This document shows, piece after piece, positions 41,781 through 50,987 of a DNA stretch of 64,000 nt. This DNA comes from Streptomyces nigra (GTDB taxonomy: Bacteria > Actinomycetota > Actinomycetes > Streptomycetales > Streptomycetaceae). Within the stretch, counting starts at the first letter, position 1. Every line of letters starts with the position of its first letter. The notes under the pieces are model-generated. The model did not search any database and was not told the DNA's origin. It saw nothing but the letters and a program-made list of their open reading frames with translations. The DNA is taken from contig NZ_CP029043.1 in assembly GCF_003074055.1 (NCBI RefSeq), forward strand, positions 1,476,001-1,540,000. Reading direction: 5' to 3'. A program made the position numbers and the translations under genes.

Positions 41781-43607
41781 GTGGCCGTTCGACTGGAGTT
41801 GCACGTGGCCGGGCGCATCGAAGACTACGCACTCATCGGAGACATGCAGACCGCCGCGCTGGTCTGCCGGGACGGCACAGTCGACTGGCTGTGCCTGCCC
41901 CGCTTCGACTCGCACGCCATCTTCGCCGGCCTGCTGGGCACCGAGGAGCACGGCTTCTGGCGGCTCGGGCCGGCGCACGCCGCGGAGTCCGAGCCGCCCA
42001 CGGCGGCCCGGCGCGGCTACCGGGGCGACTCCCTGATCCTGGAGTCCGAGTGGGACACCCCGCGCGGCACCGTCCGGGTGATCGACTTCATGCCCCCGCG
42101 TGACGGCGCGCCCCAGCTCATCCGGATCGTGGAGGGCGTCTCCGGCCGGGTGCCGATGCGCTCGACCCTGCGGATGCGGTTCTCGTACGGCCGGGTGGTG
42201 CCGTGGGTGCACAAGCACGAGGGGCGCACGGTCGCGGTCGCCGGCCCGGACTCCGTGTGGTTCGACACGGACGCCGAGACCTACGGCAAGTCGCTGACCA
42301 CGTACTCGGACTTCACGGTCTCGCCGGGCGAGCGGATCGCGTTCACGATCTCCTGGGAGCCCTCGCACAAGCAGCCGCCGGCCCTGCCCGAGCCGGAGCA
42401 GTCGCTGGAGGCCACGGAGGACTTCTGGCGCGAGTGGGTCGAGCACTGTACGTACCACGGGCCCTACCGGGAGGCGGTCATCCGCTCCCTGATCACCCTC
42501 AAGGCCCTGACGTACGCCCCGACCGGCGGCATCGTCGCCGCGCCGACGACCTCCCTGCCCGAGGACATCGGCGGCGTCCGCAACTGGGACTACCGGTACA
42601 CCTGGCTGCGGGACGCGGCGATCACCCTGTCGTCGCTGCTGCGCACCGGCTACCGCGAGGAGGCCCGCGCCTGGCGCGAGTGGCTGCTCAGGGCGGTCGC
42701 GGGCGACCCGGAGAACCTGCAGATCATGTACGGCATCGCCGGTGAGCGCGAGCTCGGCGAGGCCGAGCTGGACTGGCTGCCGGGCTACGAGAACTCCGCC
42801 CCGGTGCGGGTCGGCAACGGCGCGGCGCACCAGCTCCAGCTCGACGTGTACGGCGAGGTCACCGAGGCGCTGCACCTGGCGCACATGACGGGTCTCGCCC
42901 GCAACGACTACGCCTCCCTGCTCCAGCTGAAGCTGATCCGCTACCTCGAGGACCACTGGGACGAGCCGGACGAGGGCATCTGGGAGGTGCGCGGCCCGCG
43001 CCGCCACTTCGTGCACTCCAAGGTGATGGCCTGGGTCGCCGTGGACCGGACGATCAAGCTCATCGAGTCCGGTGACGCGGACGGCCCGCTGGAGCGCTGG
43101 AAGGAGCTGCGCGACGAGATCCACCGGGACGTGTGCGAGAAGGGCTACGACAAGGAGCGCAACACGTTCACGCAGTCGTACGGCTCGAAGGAGCTGGACG
43201 CCTCGCTGCTGCTGATCCCGCAGGTGGGCTTTCTGCCGCCGGACGACAAGCGGGTCATCGGCACCGTCGAGGCGATCCAGCGCGAGCTGTCCACGTCGGA
43301 CGGCTTCATCCTGCGCTACCCCACGGAGGGCGAGGACGAGGGCGTCGACGGTCTCCCCGGTGACGAGGGCGCCTTCCTGGCCTGCTCGTTCTGGCTGGCG
43401 GACGACCTGGCGATGATCGGCCGCGTCGACGAGGCCCGCAAGCTGTTCGAGAAGCTGCTGTCGCTGCGCAACGACCTCGGTCTGCTCGCCGAGGAGTGGG
43501 ACCCGGTCCGCCAGCGCCAGGTCGGCAACTTCCCGCAGGCCTTCAGCCACGTCCCGCTGATCGACACCGCGCTGCGTCTGACGGCGTCGGGGGCGTACGG
43601 CGGCTGA
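41781..43607 (+). CDS. Glycoside hydrolase family 15, trehalase/glucoamylase-like
   Basis: 608 residues. An N-terminal beta-domain (IEDYALIGDMQTAALVCRDG, DWLCLPRFDS) precedes an (alpha/alpha)6 barrel. The GH15 acid/base signatures are seen at NWDYRYTWLRDA, and near the end at GLLAEEWDP, which supplies the catalytic base Glu. Actinobacterial members of this type include the mycobacterial GH15 trehalase, so hydrolysis of trehalose or short alpha-glucans is likely. No signal peptide, so it is intracellular. GTG start preceded by AGAGGGGGTGAC. It is followed by an unrelated oxidoreductase. Confidence 0.9.
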   Translation: MAVRLELHVAGRIEDYALIGDMQTAALVCRDGTVDWLCLPRFDSHAIFAGLLGTEEHGFWRLGPAHAAESEPPTAARRGYRGDSLILESEWDTPRGTVRVIDFMPPRDGAPQLIRIVEGVSGRVPMRSTLRMRFSYGRVVPWVHKHEGRTVAVAGPDSVWFDTDAETYGKSLTTYSDFTVSPGERIAFTISWEPSHKQPPALPEPEQSLEATEDFWREWVEHCTYHGPYREAVIRSLITLKALTYAPTGGIVAAPTTSLPEDIGGVRNWDYRYTWLRDAAITLSSLLRTGYREEARAWREWLLRAVAGDPENLQIMYGIAGERELGEAELDWLPGYENSAPVRVGNGAAHQLQLDVYGEVTEALHLAHMTGLARNDYASLLQLKLIRYLEDHWDEPDEGIWEVRGPRRHFVHSKVMAWVAVDRTIKLIESGDADGPLERWKELRDEIHRDVCEKGYDKERNTFTQSYGSKELDASLLLIPQVGFLPPDDKRVIGTVEAIQRELSTSDGFILRYPTEGEDEGVDGLPGDEGAFLACSFWLADDLAMIGRVDEARKLFEKLLSLRNDLGLLAEEWDPVRQRQVGNFPQAFSHVPLIDTALRLTASGAYGG

Positions 43608-43674
43608 ACAGGAAGGACGGCCGCGGCCTGCCTAAGCTGGGACCATCAGCCCTCTGCAGGGAAGGGGGCGCCTC

Positions 43675-45054
43675 ATGGCCTCCCCATCGAAGGCGGGCGC
43701 GGCCCTCGCCGCGTTGCGCGAGGAACTGGTCGGCGACGTGTTCGCCCCTTCGGACGCGGGCTACGACGAGGCTCGCACCGTCTTCAACGCCATGATCGAC
43801 AAGCGGCCCGCCGTCATCGCCCAGTGTGTGAACGAGGACGACGTGCTGCGGGCCGTGCGGTTCGGCAGGGACCTCGACCTGAACATCGCGGTACGCGGCG
43901 GCGGGCACAGCGTCGCCGGCTCGGCCGTCAACGACAACGGACTCGTCATCGATCTGCGGCACATGCGCGCGGTCTCCGTGGACCCCGCCGCCGAGGCGGT
44001 CCGGATCGCGGGCGGCGCCACGATGAGCGACCTGGACCGGGCCTGTCAGCCGTACGGCCTGGCGACGACGGGCGGCCGGGCCTCCACCACCGGGGTCGGC
44101 GGCTTCGTCCTCGGCGGCGGCACCGGCTGGCTGGACCGCCGCTTCGGGCTGGCCGTCGACAATCTGCTCGGCGTGGAACTCGTCACCGCCGACGGCGAGC
44201 GGGTCCACGCGAGCGCCGACGAGAACCCGGAGCTGTTCTGGGGTCTGCACGGCGGAGGCGGCAACTTCGGCGTCGCGACCGCGCTGACCCTGAAGCTCCA
44301 CCCCCTGCCCGACTTCTCGATCGCGCTGCTGCTGTATCCGCCGGAGCGCGGCCGCGAGGTGGCCCGCACCTACCGCGAGCTGATCCACACCGGCCCGGAC
44401 GAGGCGAGCGGAGGCGTGCTGTATCTCGCCGGTCCGCCCGAGGAGTTCGTGCCGCCGCACCTGGTGGGCTCGCTGCTGTGCGCGGCGCTGCTCACGTACG
44501 CCGGGCCCGAGGAGGATCTGCGCAAGCTGGCCGAGCCGCTGCTGGCACTGCCCCACGAGTCGGAGCTCGTGGGCGCGATGCCGTACGCCGACGTCCAGTG
44601 CATGATCGACGATCCGCCGGGGATGCGGAACTACTGGTCCGCCGAGTTTCTGACGGCCGCCCCCGACGAGTATCTGGACGTGTTCTGCGCGGGCGGCGAG
44701 GCCCTGCCGCCGGGCGGCACCATCCATGTGCTGTTCCCGCAGGGCGGGGCGATCGCGGCGGGCCCGCACGAGTACCCGGTGCCGTACCGGGACGCGCCCT
44801 GGGCGGTGCACCCGTTCGCGATCTGGGAGGACCCGGCGGACGACGAGCGCTGTGTCCAGTGGGTGCGGGACGTGCGCGCCGGCGCACGGCCGTACAGCAC
44901 GGGGGCCGTCTACCTCAACTTCATCGGGGACGAGGGCGCGAACCGCGTGGAGGCCGGGCTGGGCGCCGAGAACACCCGGCGGCTCGCCGCGCTCAAGCGC
45001 CGCTACGACCCGGACAACGTGTTCCGGTTCAACCACAACATCGCGCCCGCGTGA
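43675..45054 (+). CDS. FAD-binding oxidoreductase, berberine-bridge type
   Basis: 459 residues. The FAD domain has VRGGGHSVAGSAVND, whose His normally carries covalent FAD, and GVGGFVLGGGTGWLDRRFGL. The position that holds a second covalent link (Cys) in bicovalent members is Ala/Ser (GGRASTTGVGG), so it is probably mono-covalent. The BBE-type C-terminus RRYDPDNVFRFNHNIAP is complete. Substrates of the family include sugars, alkaloids and polyketides; none can be assigned here. No signal peptide. ATG with GGAAGGGGG upstream. Confidence 0.9.
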   Translation: MASPSKAGAALAALREELVGDVFAPSDAGYDEARTVFNAMIDKRPAVIAQCVNEDDVLRAVRFGRDLDLNIAVRGGGHSVAGSAVNDNGLVIDLRHMRAVSVDPAAEAVRIAGGATMSDLDRACQPYGLATTGGRASTTGVGGFVLGGGTGWLDRRFGLAVDNLLGVELVTADGERVHASADENPELFWGLHGGGGNFGVATALTLKLHPLPDFSIALLLYPPERGREVARTYRELIHTGPDEASGGVLYLAGPPEEFVPPHLVGSLLCAALLTYAGPEEDLRKLAEPLLALPHESELVGAMPYADVQCMIDDPPGMRNYWSAEFLTAAPDEYLDVFCAGGEALPPGGTIHVLFPQGGAIAAGPHEYPVPYRDAPWAVHPFAIWEDPADDERCVQWVRDVRAGARPYSTGAVYLNFIGDEGANRVEAGLGAENTRRLAALKRRYDPDNVFRFNHNIAPA

Positions 45055-45107
45055 CGGGCGGACCGGTCGCCGTGGGTGCGGATGTGCCGCGGGGGCGTGC
45101 CCGCGGG

Positions 45108-45113
45108 TAGCGT
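45108..45113 (+). promoter_or_regulatory. -10 element of a leaderless-type promoter
   Basis: TAGCGT with 6 nt to the ATG of the PucR gene and no Shine-Dalgarno sequence. The -35 is weak. Confidence 0.45.
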
Positions 45114-45119
45114 CCGGCT

Positions 45120-46799
45120 ATGGACAGCCGCAGGGACAGCGCGTTCGACACCCACAGCGCCGGGATCACCGTGCGCCGGGCCCTGGAGCTGCCCGGACTG
45201 CGCAGCGGGCTGCCCGAGGTCCTCGCGGGCGGCGACCGGCTGGGGCGCACGGTGCGCTGGGTCCACGCGGGCGAGGTGCCCAACATCGCCTCACTGCTCA
45301 AGGGCGGCGAGCTGCTGCTGACGACCGGCTACGGCCTGGGCACCCGGCCCGCCGAGCAGCGGGCGTTCGTGCGCACCCTGGCCGACCGGGGCATCGCCGC
45401 CCTGGTGGTGGAGTTGGGCGCGCGCTTCACCCGGCTGCCCGCCGCACTGGTCGACACGGCGCGCGCGGCGGGGCTGCCGCTGGTCCAGCTGCACCGTGAG
45501 GTGCCGTTCGTCACGGTCACCGAGGAGATCCACACCGAGATCGTCAACGGGCACTACGCGCTGCTGCAGCGGGCGGAGGAGGTGCACCGCCGGTGCACGG
45601 AGGCGCTCCTGGGCGGGGGCGGGGTGCCGCAGGTCCTCGCCATCCTGGCCGACTTCGCCGGGAACCCGGTCTTCCTGGAGACACCGGACGGCAGGCTGCT
45701 GTACGCAGCGGGCGCCGGGCCCGAGGGCACGGATCCGCTCCAGGTGTGGGAGGGGCTGCGCGGCCAGCACAAGGAGGCGCCGCCGCCCGCCGGGTCGGTG
45801 CTCGTGGACGTCCCCGGCGGTGGCGCGGGCACGGGCTCGGTGCGGGCCCGGCTGGCCCTGCTCCCGGTGCGCGGGCCACTGGCGCCGGTGCACCGGATCG
45901 CCGCCGAGCGGGCCGCGGGCATCCTGGCCGTGGTGCTGATGCAGGCCCGCCAGGAGGAGGAGCTGGCCGCCCGGGGGCGCGGCGACTTCCTGACCGACCT
46001 CGCGGAGGGCCGGGTCGGCCCGGAGGACGCCCCGGCGCAGGCCCGGGTGCTGGGCTTCAAGCCGGGGTCCGGTCCGCTGCTGCCGGTGGTGATGCGGCTC
46101 GGCGACACACTGACCGGGCACGACGGCACGTCCCGCCCCGGCGGTGTGGAGAGCGGCGGTGGCTGGGCGGTGCTGGCCCGCGCGGTCGGCGAGGAGCTGG
46201 CCTCGGTCGGGGTGCCGGTGCTGCTGGGCGTACGGCCGGTGGAGGGCCGGGTGCCGCTGCTGCTGGGGCTGCGCGCGGAGTCGGAGCGGCCGGCGGTGGC
46301 CGATCGGGTCGCGGCGGCGCTGCGGGCGGGCGCGGAGCGGGCCGGGATGCTGCGCCCGGGCACCCCGCCGCCGGTCGTGGTGGTCGGGGAGGCGGGCGGC
46401 TGGGCGGCGGCCGCGGTGTCCCTGCGGCACGCGGCGGAGACGGCGACGGCCGCCCATGGGCTGCCGGACGTGCCCTGGTACGACGCCCGGCGGCTGGACA
46501 TCGACCTGCTGCTGTGGCGACTGCGCGACCATCCCGGTCTGGCGGCGTTCGTGGACCGGGCGATCGGCCCGCTCCGCGCGCACGACGACCGCTCCCGGCC
46601 GCCCCTGCTGCCGACCCTGGAGACGTACCTGGCGCACGCGGGCCGCAAGGCGGAGACGGCCCGTGAACTGCATCTGAACCGGCAGACGCTCTACAACCGC
46701 CTCGCCCGGATCGGGGAGTTGCTCGGCACGGATCTCGACGACCCGCAGACGGTCCTGGCGTTGAGCCTGGCGCTGCGGGCCCGGCGGTATGTGCCGTGA
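45120..46799 (+). CDS. PucR-family transcriptional regulator
   Basis: 559 residues. The N-terminal PucR domain (TVRRALELPGLRSGLPEVLA to VPFVTVTEEIHTEIVNG) is followed by a GGDEF-like middle region and a C-terminal HTH_30 domain (TAREL-HLNRQTLYNRLARI, ending LGTDLDDPQTVLALSLALRA). Such regulators control purine, amine or other nitrogen catabolism. The closest gene is the upstream FAD oxidoreductase, 65 nt away on the same strand; regulation of that gene is possible but unproven. Start chosen by the TAGCGT element. Confidence 0.9.
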   Translation: MDSRRDSAFDTHSAGITVRRALELPGLRSGLPEVLAGGDRLGRTVRWVHAGEVPNIASLLKGGELLLTTGYGLGTRPAEQRAFVRTLADRGIAALVVELGARFTRLPAALVDTARAAGLPLVQLHREVPFVTVTEEIHTEIVNGHYALLQRAEEVHRRCTEALLGGGGVPQVLAILADFAGNPVFLETPDGRLLYAAGAGPEGTDPLQVWEGLRGQHKEAPPPAGSVLVDVPGGGAGTGSVRARLALLPVRGPLAPVHRIAAERAAGILAVVLMQARQEEELAARGRGDFLTDLAEGRVGPEDAPAQARVLGFKPGSGPLLPVVMRLGDTLTGHDGTSRPGGVESGGGWAVLARAVGEELASVGVPVLLGVRPVEGRVPLLLGLRAESERPAVADRVAAALRAGAERAGMLRPGTPPPVVVVGEAGGWAAAAVSLRHAAETATAAHGLPDVPWYDARRLDIDLLLWRLRDHPGLAAFVDRAIGPLRAHDDRSRPPLLPTLETYLAHAGRKAETARELHLNRQTLYNRLARIGELLGTDLDDPQTVLALSLALRARRYVP

Positions 46800-46811
46800 C
46801 GGCCGGCGGGC

Positions 46812-47948
46812 TCAGATCATGGGCCGGGGCTGCGTCAACTCGTCGTAGACGCTGAGCACCTGAGCCACCGTCTCGTCCTCGGTCGGCCAGGTGGCGGCCT
46901 GCCGCACCCCGCGCTCCCTGAGCAGGTCCCGCCGCGCGGGATCGCCGAGGAGCCGTACGACGGCGTCGGCGAGGGCTCCGGAGTCGCCGTACGGGACGAG
47001 TTCGGCGGCGTCGCCGACGAGTTCGGGCACACCGCCGGTCTCGGTGGCGACGAGCGGCACACGCGCGTGCAGGGCCTCCTGGGCGAGGACGGAGCGCGCC
47101 TCCCACCGGCTCGGCAGCAGCGCGACATCGGCGGCGGCGAGCAGGTCCGTGACGTCGTCGCGGCGTCCGATGAGGCGTACGGGCAAAGCCTCGTCCTCGA
47201 TCCGCCGCTGGAGCTCGGCCCGCAGCGGCCCCTCCCCCGCGATCACGACCAGCGGCGCGGGATCGAGGGCGCGCCAGGCCCGTGCGGCGTCCAGCAGCAC
47301 GTCGTACCCGCGGTGGCGTTCGAGGGCGCCGACCGCGATCAGCAACGGCCGTCCGGTGGAGCCGAGTTCGGCGCGGACCTTGCCGGTGACCCGGTCCGGG
47401 TCGTCCTGCTCGGGGGCGCGGCGCGGCCGGGGCAGGGCGACCGCGGCGAGCCGCGCGTCCCGCGCTCCGGTACGGCGGGCCCGGTCGACCAGGGCGGAGG
47501 TGGTGCCGAGCACGACGGACGCGTTCCTGACGACCCGTCGCTCCAGCAGCCGGACGAGATGGGCCCGGGCGCCCTCGGCGTGGGCCCGGTCGTGCCAGGT
47601 GACGACGAGCGGGATGCGCCGGCCGCTCAGCGCGAGGACGCTGCGGAACGAGGCGTGCAGCCCGTGCGCGTGCACCAGATCGGCGTCGGCGCACGCGGCC
47701 CGCAGGGCGGCCACCGAGGCGGGGTCGCTGCTGCGGGCCACATGCACATGCTCGGCGCCCGCCCCCTTGAAGTCGTAGAGGTGATCGGCTTCCAGGGGGG
47801 CGCATACGGTGACCCGCACGCCCCGCGCGACCAGCCCCGAGGACAGCGATCGCACATGCGCGCTACTGCCGGCGTTGCCGCCGCCCAGTACCTGCACGGT
47901 GCGCAGCGACGACTGGCCGTGCGGTGAGTGGCTGCTCACGGGGGTCAC
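46812..47948 (-). CDS. Glycosyltransferase family 4 (GT-B)
   Basis: 378 residues. The N-terminal half has VQVLGGGNAGSSAHVRSLSSG and DLVHAHGLH. The C-terminal half has LIAVGALERHRGYDVLLDA, the nucleotide-sugar motif LLPSRWEARSVLAQEALHA, and ATETGGVPELVGD with the conserved Glu. It transfers a sugar from a nucleotide donor to a lipid or polymer on the cytoplasmic face. GTG start with AGGAGA 9 nt upstream. The next gene upstream on this strand is a MraY/WecA-like membrane enzyme, suggesting a joint role in a cell-surface polymer or lipid-linked sugar. Confidence 0.88.
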   Translation of the reverse strand: MTPVSSHSPHGQSSLRTVQVLGGGNAGSSAHVRSLSSGLVARGVRVTVCAPLEADHLYDFKGAGAEHVHVARSSDPASVAALRAACADADLVHAHGLHASFRSVLALSGRRIPLVVTWHDRAHAEGARAHLVRLLERRVVRNASVVLGTTSALVDRARRTGARDARLAAVALPRPRRAPEQDDPDRVTGKVRAELGSTGRPLLIAVGALERHRGYDVLLDAARAWRALDPAPLVVIAGEGPLRAELQRRIEDEALPVRLIGRRDDVTDLLAAADVALLPSRWEARSVLAQEALHARVPLVATETGGVPELVGDAAELVPYGDSGALADAVVRLLGDPARRDLLRERGVRQAATWPTEDETVAQVLSVYDELTQPRPMI

Positions 47949-48294
47949 GTGGCCAAGTCTCCTGCTTCGGGTCGGGCAGTCACGAAGAACGTACAGATGG
48001 ATCGGGCGGAGGGGGTGTACCGCCTGAATCCCTACGCGTACGACATGTTTACGCCAAGGATGCCAGGACGCAGGGCCGTTCAGGGAACGGTGGGAGGGCG
48101 GCGGCCGGGCAACGCGGCGTGGTGAGTCACCTGCACGAGTGAGGCGAGTGGCGCATGGTCCACGAACACGCGCGCGTGGCGCACTTTTCGGCACCCGGCG
48201 TGAACCGGCGCGCCGGATCGGTTCCTCCCGGCGATCGCACCACCGCGCCCCGCCATGAGCCGCCCCGGTGCCGACACCGCCTCAGACCGCAGCC
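47949..48294. other. Intergenic region between glycosyltransferase and MraY-like genes
   Basis: Both flanking genes are on the minus strand. No gene is supported; several short reading frames lack start signals and conserved character. It should contain the glycosyltransferase promoter. Confidence 0.4.
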
Positions 48295-49059
48295 TCAGAC
48301 CGCGCCCGCCCCGCGAGCGAACGCGCTCACCCGGTCCCCGTACACGGCCGCCGCGACCACGGCGGCGGCGTGGACCGCCAGCCCCGCCCGGCCGTTCCCG
48401 GCGGCCACGGCGGCACCGAGAGCCGCCCCCAGCGCATGAGCGCCCGTGTCACCGATCATCGCCCGCTCCCCCAGGTCGTCGGGGAGCACGGCCGCCGCGG
48501 CCCCCATGGCACCGGCGGCCATCCGCGCCCCCGGACCCGGGCGCAGCAGCCCGGGCGCGCCGAGCGCGAGCACCCCGAGGGCGGCCCGCCCCGGCCGTAC
48601 GTCGACCAGGTTCACGGCGTGCGCGGCTCCCGCGATCACCACGCCCGCGAGCAGCCGGTCCAGCGGCCGCTCCTTCAGGAAGGCGCCCGTGACGAGCCCG
48701 GCCGCGGATATCCCGGCCAACTTGACGAGACCGCTGGTGACTTCGCCGTCCCGCAGGGCCGACAGATGGGCCCGGAAGCCCCGCCGGGGATCCCCGGCCC
48801 CCGCGATGTCGTCGTACGCCCCGCACGCCCCGGCCGCGGCCACGGCGAACCCGGCGGCGGGCGAGACGCGCGCGGTCCCTAGTGCGGCGGCGAGCGCGCA
48901 GGCGGGCCCGGCGTGCAGCGTCACGGTCCGGCCCGCGTAGTTCTTCCGCTCCCACAGGCCCGGCCCGCCGGGGGACATGGCGCGCAGCACGCTCCCCGCG
49001 GCACGGGTGAGGGCCGCGGCGAGGGCGAAGGCGGGGATCCGGCCGGAGCGTTCGATCAT
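48295..49059 (-). CDS. MraY/WecA-like membrane sugar-phosphate transferase
   Basis: 254 residues, about eight hydrophobic helices. Motifs of the polyprenyl-phosphate sugar-1-phosphate transferases are present: the aspartate pair in GAYDDIAG, AVNLVDVRPGR (usual NxxNxxDGxDG reduced) and GDTGAHALGA (usual GDxGA). It is shorter than MraY (about 350) and the sequence is very Ala/Gly-rich. TAGGCT lies 6 nt upstream of the ATG with no ribosome-binding site, a leaderless type. Neighbouring recN (upstream) is functionally unrelated, while the downstream glycosyltransferase may extend the same lipid-linked sugar. Confidence 0.75.
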   Translation of the reverse strand: MIERSGRIPAFALAAALTRAAGSVLRAMSPGGPGLWERKNYAGRTVTLHAGPACALAAALGTARVSPAAGFAVAAAGACGAYDDIAGAGDPRRGFRAHLSALRDGEVTSGLVKLAGISAAGLVTGAFLKERPLDRLLAGVVIAGAAHAVNLVDVRPGRAALGVLALGAPGLLRPGPGARMAAGAMGAAAAVLPDDLGERAMIGDTGAHALGAALGAAVAAGNGRAGLAVHAAAVVAAAVYGDRVSAFARGAGAV

Positions 49060-49108
49060 GCGGCCAGCCTAGGTGCCGCCACTGACAACGCCCCCGCCGC
49101 CGGACTCC

Positions 49109-50839
49109 CTATCCGTCCGAGCGGGCCGTCTCCAGCAGTTCCTCGGCGTGTGCCCGGGCCGTCTCGGAGTCCTCCTGGCCGGCGAGCATCCGGGACAGCT
49201 CCTTGATGCGCTCCTCGCCCTCCAGGACCTTCACACCGGACCGGGTGACGGACCCGTCGTTGGTCTTCTCCACGAGCAGCTGCCGGTCGGCGAACGCGGC
49301 GACCTGCGGCAGATGGGTCACGACGACCACCTGGGCGGACTTGGCCAGCCGGGCGAGCCGGCGGCCGATCTCCACGGCCGCCTTGCCGCCGACGCCCGCG
49401 TCGACCTCGTCGAAGAGATACGTCGGCACCGGATCGGTCCCGGCGAAGACCACCTCGACGGCGAGCATCACGCGCGAGAGCTCACCGCCGGAGGCGCCCT
49501 TGGCGATCGGACGCGGCGGCGCCCCGGGGTGCGGGGCGAGCAGCAGCTCGACCTCGTCGGCGCCGGACGGGCCGTAGGCGACGGTGCGTCCGCCGACCTC
49601 CACGCCCTCCGGGTCCTCGGTCTGCCGGATGGCGAACGACACGCGCGCGTGCGGCATGGCGAGGGAGGCGAGTTCGGCGGTCACGGCCGCCGCGAACCGC
49701 TCCGCGGCCTCCGTGCGCGCGTCGGTCAGGGCCTGGGCGAGTCCACCCAGCTCGGCGCGGAGGGCGTCCCGCTCGGCGGTCAGCTCCTCGATGCGCTCGT
49801 CGTCGCCGTCCAGCTCGGTCAGCCGGCGCCCGCTCTCCTCGGCCCAGGCGAGCACGGCGGCGACGTCCGCGCCGTACTTGCGGGTGAGGCCGGTCAGCGC
49901 GGCCCGCCGTTCCTCGACGGCCGCCAGCCGCAGCGGGTCGGCGTCCAGGTCGTCGGCGTAACCGGCGAGCTCCCCGGCGACGTCGCCGAGCAGGATGCCG
50001 ATCTCCCCGATCCGGTCCGCGAGCGCGGACAGCGCCGGGTCGTGCGAGCGGACGGCGTCCAGGGCCCGCTGGGCGCCCGCGACGAGCGTCGCCGCGTCGA
50101 TGCCCTCGGGGTCCTCCGGATTGCCCGCGAGAGCGGCGTGCGCGGCGGTGGCGGCCGACGACAGCGCCTCGGCGTGCCCGAGCCGCTCGGCCTCCTCGGC
50201 GAGCTCGACGTCCTCACCGGCGCGGGGTTCGACCGCGGCGATCTCGTCGAGCCCGAACCGCAGCAGATCGGCCTCCTGGGCGCGCTCACGCGCGCGTGTG
50301 ACGATCTCCTCCAGCTCGGTGGCGACCGCCCGCAGCCGCCGGTAGGCCTCGCCGTACTTGGCGAGCGGCACCGCGACGGCGTCCCCGGCGTACCGGTCGA
50401 GCGCCTGGCGCTGCCGGGTCAGCTTCAGCAGGCCCTGCTGGTCGGTCTGCCCGTGGACGGCCACCAGCTCGTCGGCGAGCTCGGCCAGCATCCCCACGGG
50501 GACGCTGCGCCCCCCGAGGTGCGCACGGGACCGCCCTTCGGCGGAAACGGTACGGCTGATGAGCAGCGCGCCGTCGTCGAGCTCGGCGCCGACCTCCTCG
50601 GCCCGTACGGCGGCCGACGCGTCCGGGGGAACGGTGATCCGTCCCTCCACCACCGCCTTCTCGGCCCCGATCCGCACCAGCGCCGGGTCGGCGCGCCCGC
50701 CGAGCAGCAGCCCGAGGCTCGTGACCACCATGGTCTTGCCCGCGCCCGTCTCACCCGTGACGGCGGTGAATCCGGGCGACAGCTCGACCACCGCGTCGTC
50801 GATGACTCCGAGCGACCGTATCCGCATCTCCTCCAACAC
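49109..50839 (-). CDS. recN: DNA repair ATPase RecN
   Basis: 576 residues, SMC-like. Walker A is GETGAGKTMVV near the N-terminus, two long coiled-coil arms with heptads flank the middle, and the signature SGGELSRVMLAVEVVF with Walker B YLFDEVDAGVGG is near the end. It gathers broken DNA ends in recombination repair. The exact start is uncertain among nearby GTG/ATG codons; the chosen GTG is 8 nt from AAGG. It lies downstream of nadK and tlyA on the same strand, an order common in actinomycetes. Confidence 0.93.
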   Translation of the reverse strand: MLEEMRIRSLGVIDDAVVELSPGFTAVTGETGAGKTMVVTSLGLLLGGRADPALVRIGAEKAVVEGRITVPPDASAAVRAEEVGAELDDGALLISRTVSAEGRSRAHLGGRSVPVGMLAELADELVAVHGQTDQQGLLKLTRQRQALDRYAGDAVAVPLAKYGEAYRRLRAVATELEEIVTRARERAQEADLLRFGLDEIAAVEPRAGEDVELAEEAERLGHAEALSSAATAAHAALAGNPEDPEGIDAATLVAGAQRALDAVRSHDPALSALADRIGEIGILLGDVAGELAGYADDLDADPLRLAAVEERRAALTGLTRKYGADVAAVLAWAEESGRRLTELDGDDERIEELTAERDALRAELGGLAQALTDARTEAAERFAAAVTAELASLAMPHARVSFAIRQTEDPEGVEVGGRTVAYGPSGADEVELLLAPHPGAPPRPIAKGASGGELSRVMLAVEVVFAGTDPVPTYLFDEVDAGVGGKAAVEIGRRLARLAKSAQVVVVTHLPQVAAFADRQLLVEKTNDGSVTRSGVKVLEGEERIKELSRMLAGQEDSETARAHAEELLETARSDG

Positions 50840-50987
50840 GGACACGACCTTACGAGGTCCGGGGCCGGGGATGCGACGCACCCCGGTCCCAGTCCTGTGA
50901 AGGTCCAGGTGACGAATGGGTACGGACCCCACCTTGTCACCCGGGCGGGTGGCCTTTCCCCGGCCCTTTCTCCCAGGTCTCCCAGGC

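Noticed and set aside
47949..48294. N-terminal extension of the glycosyltransferase
   Set aside because: The frame remains open upstream, but the added residues are Arg/Pro-rich and lack family similarity. The GTG with AGGAGA is a far better start.
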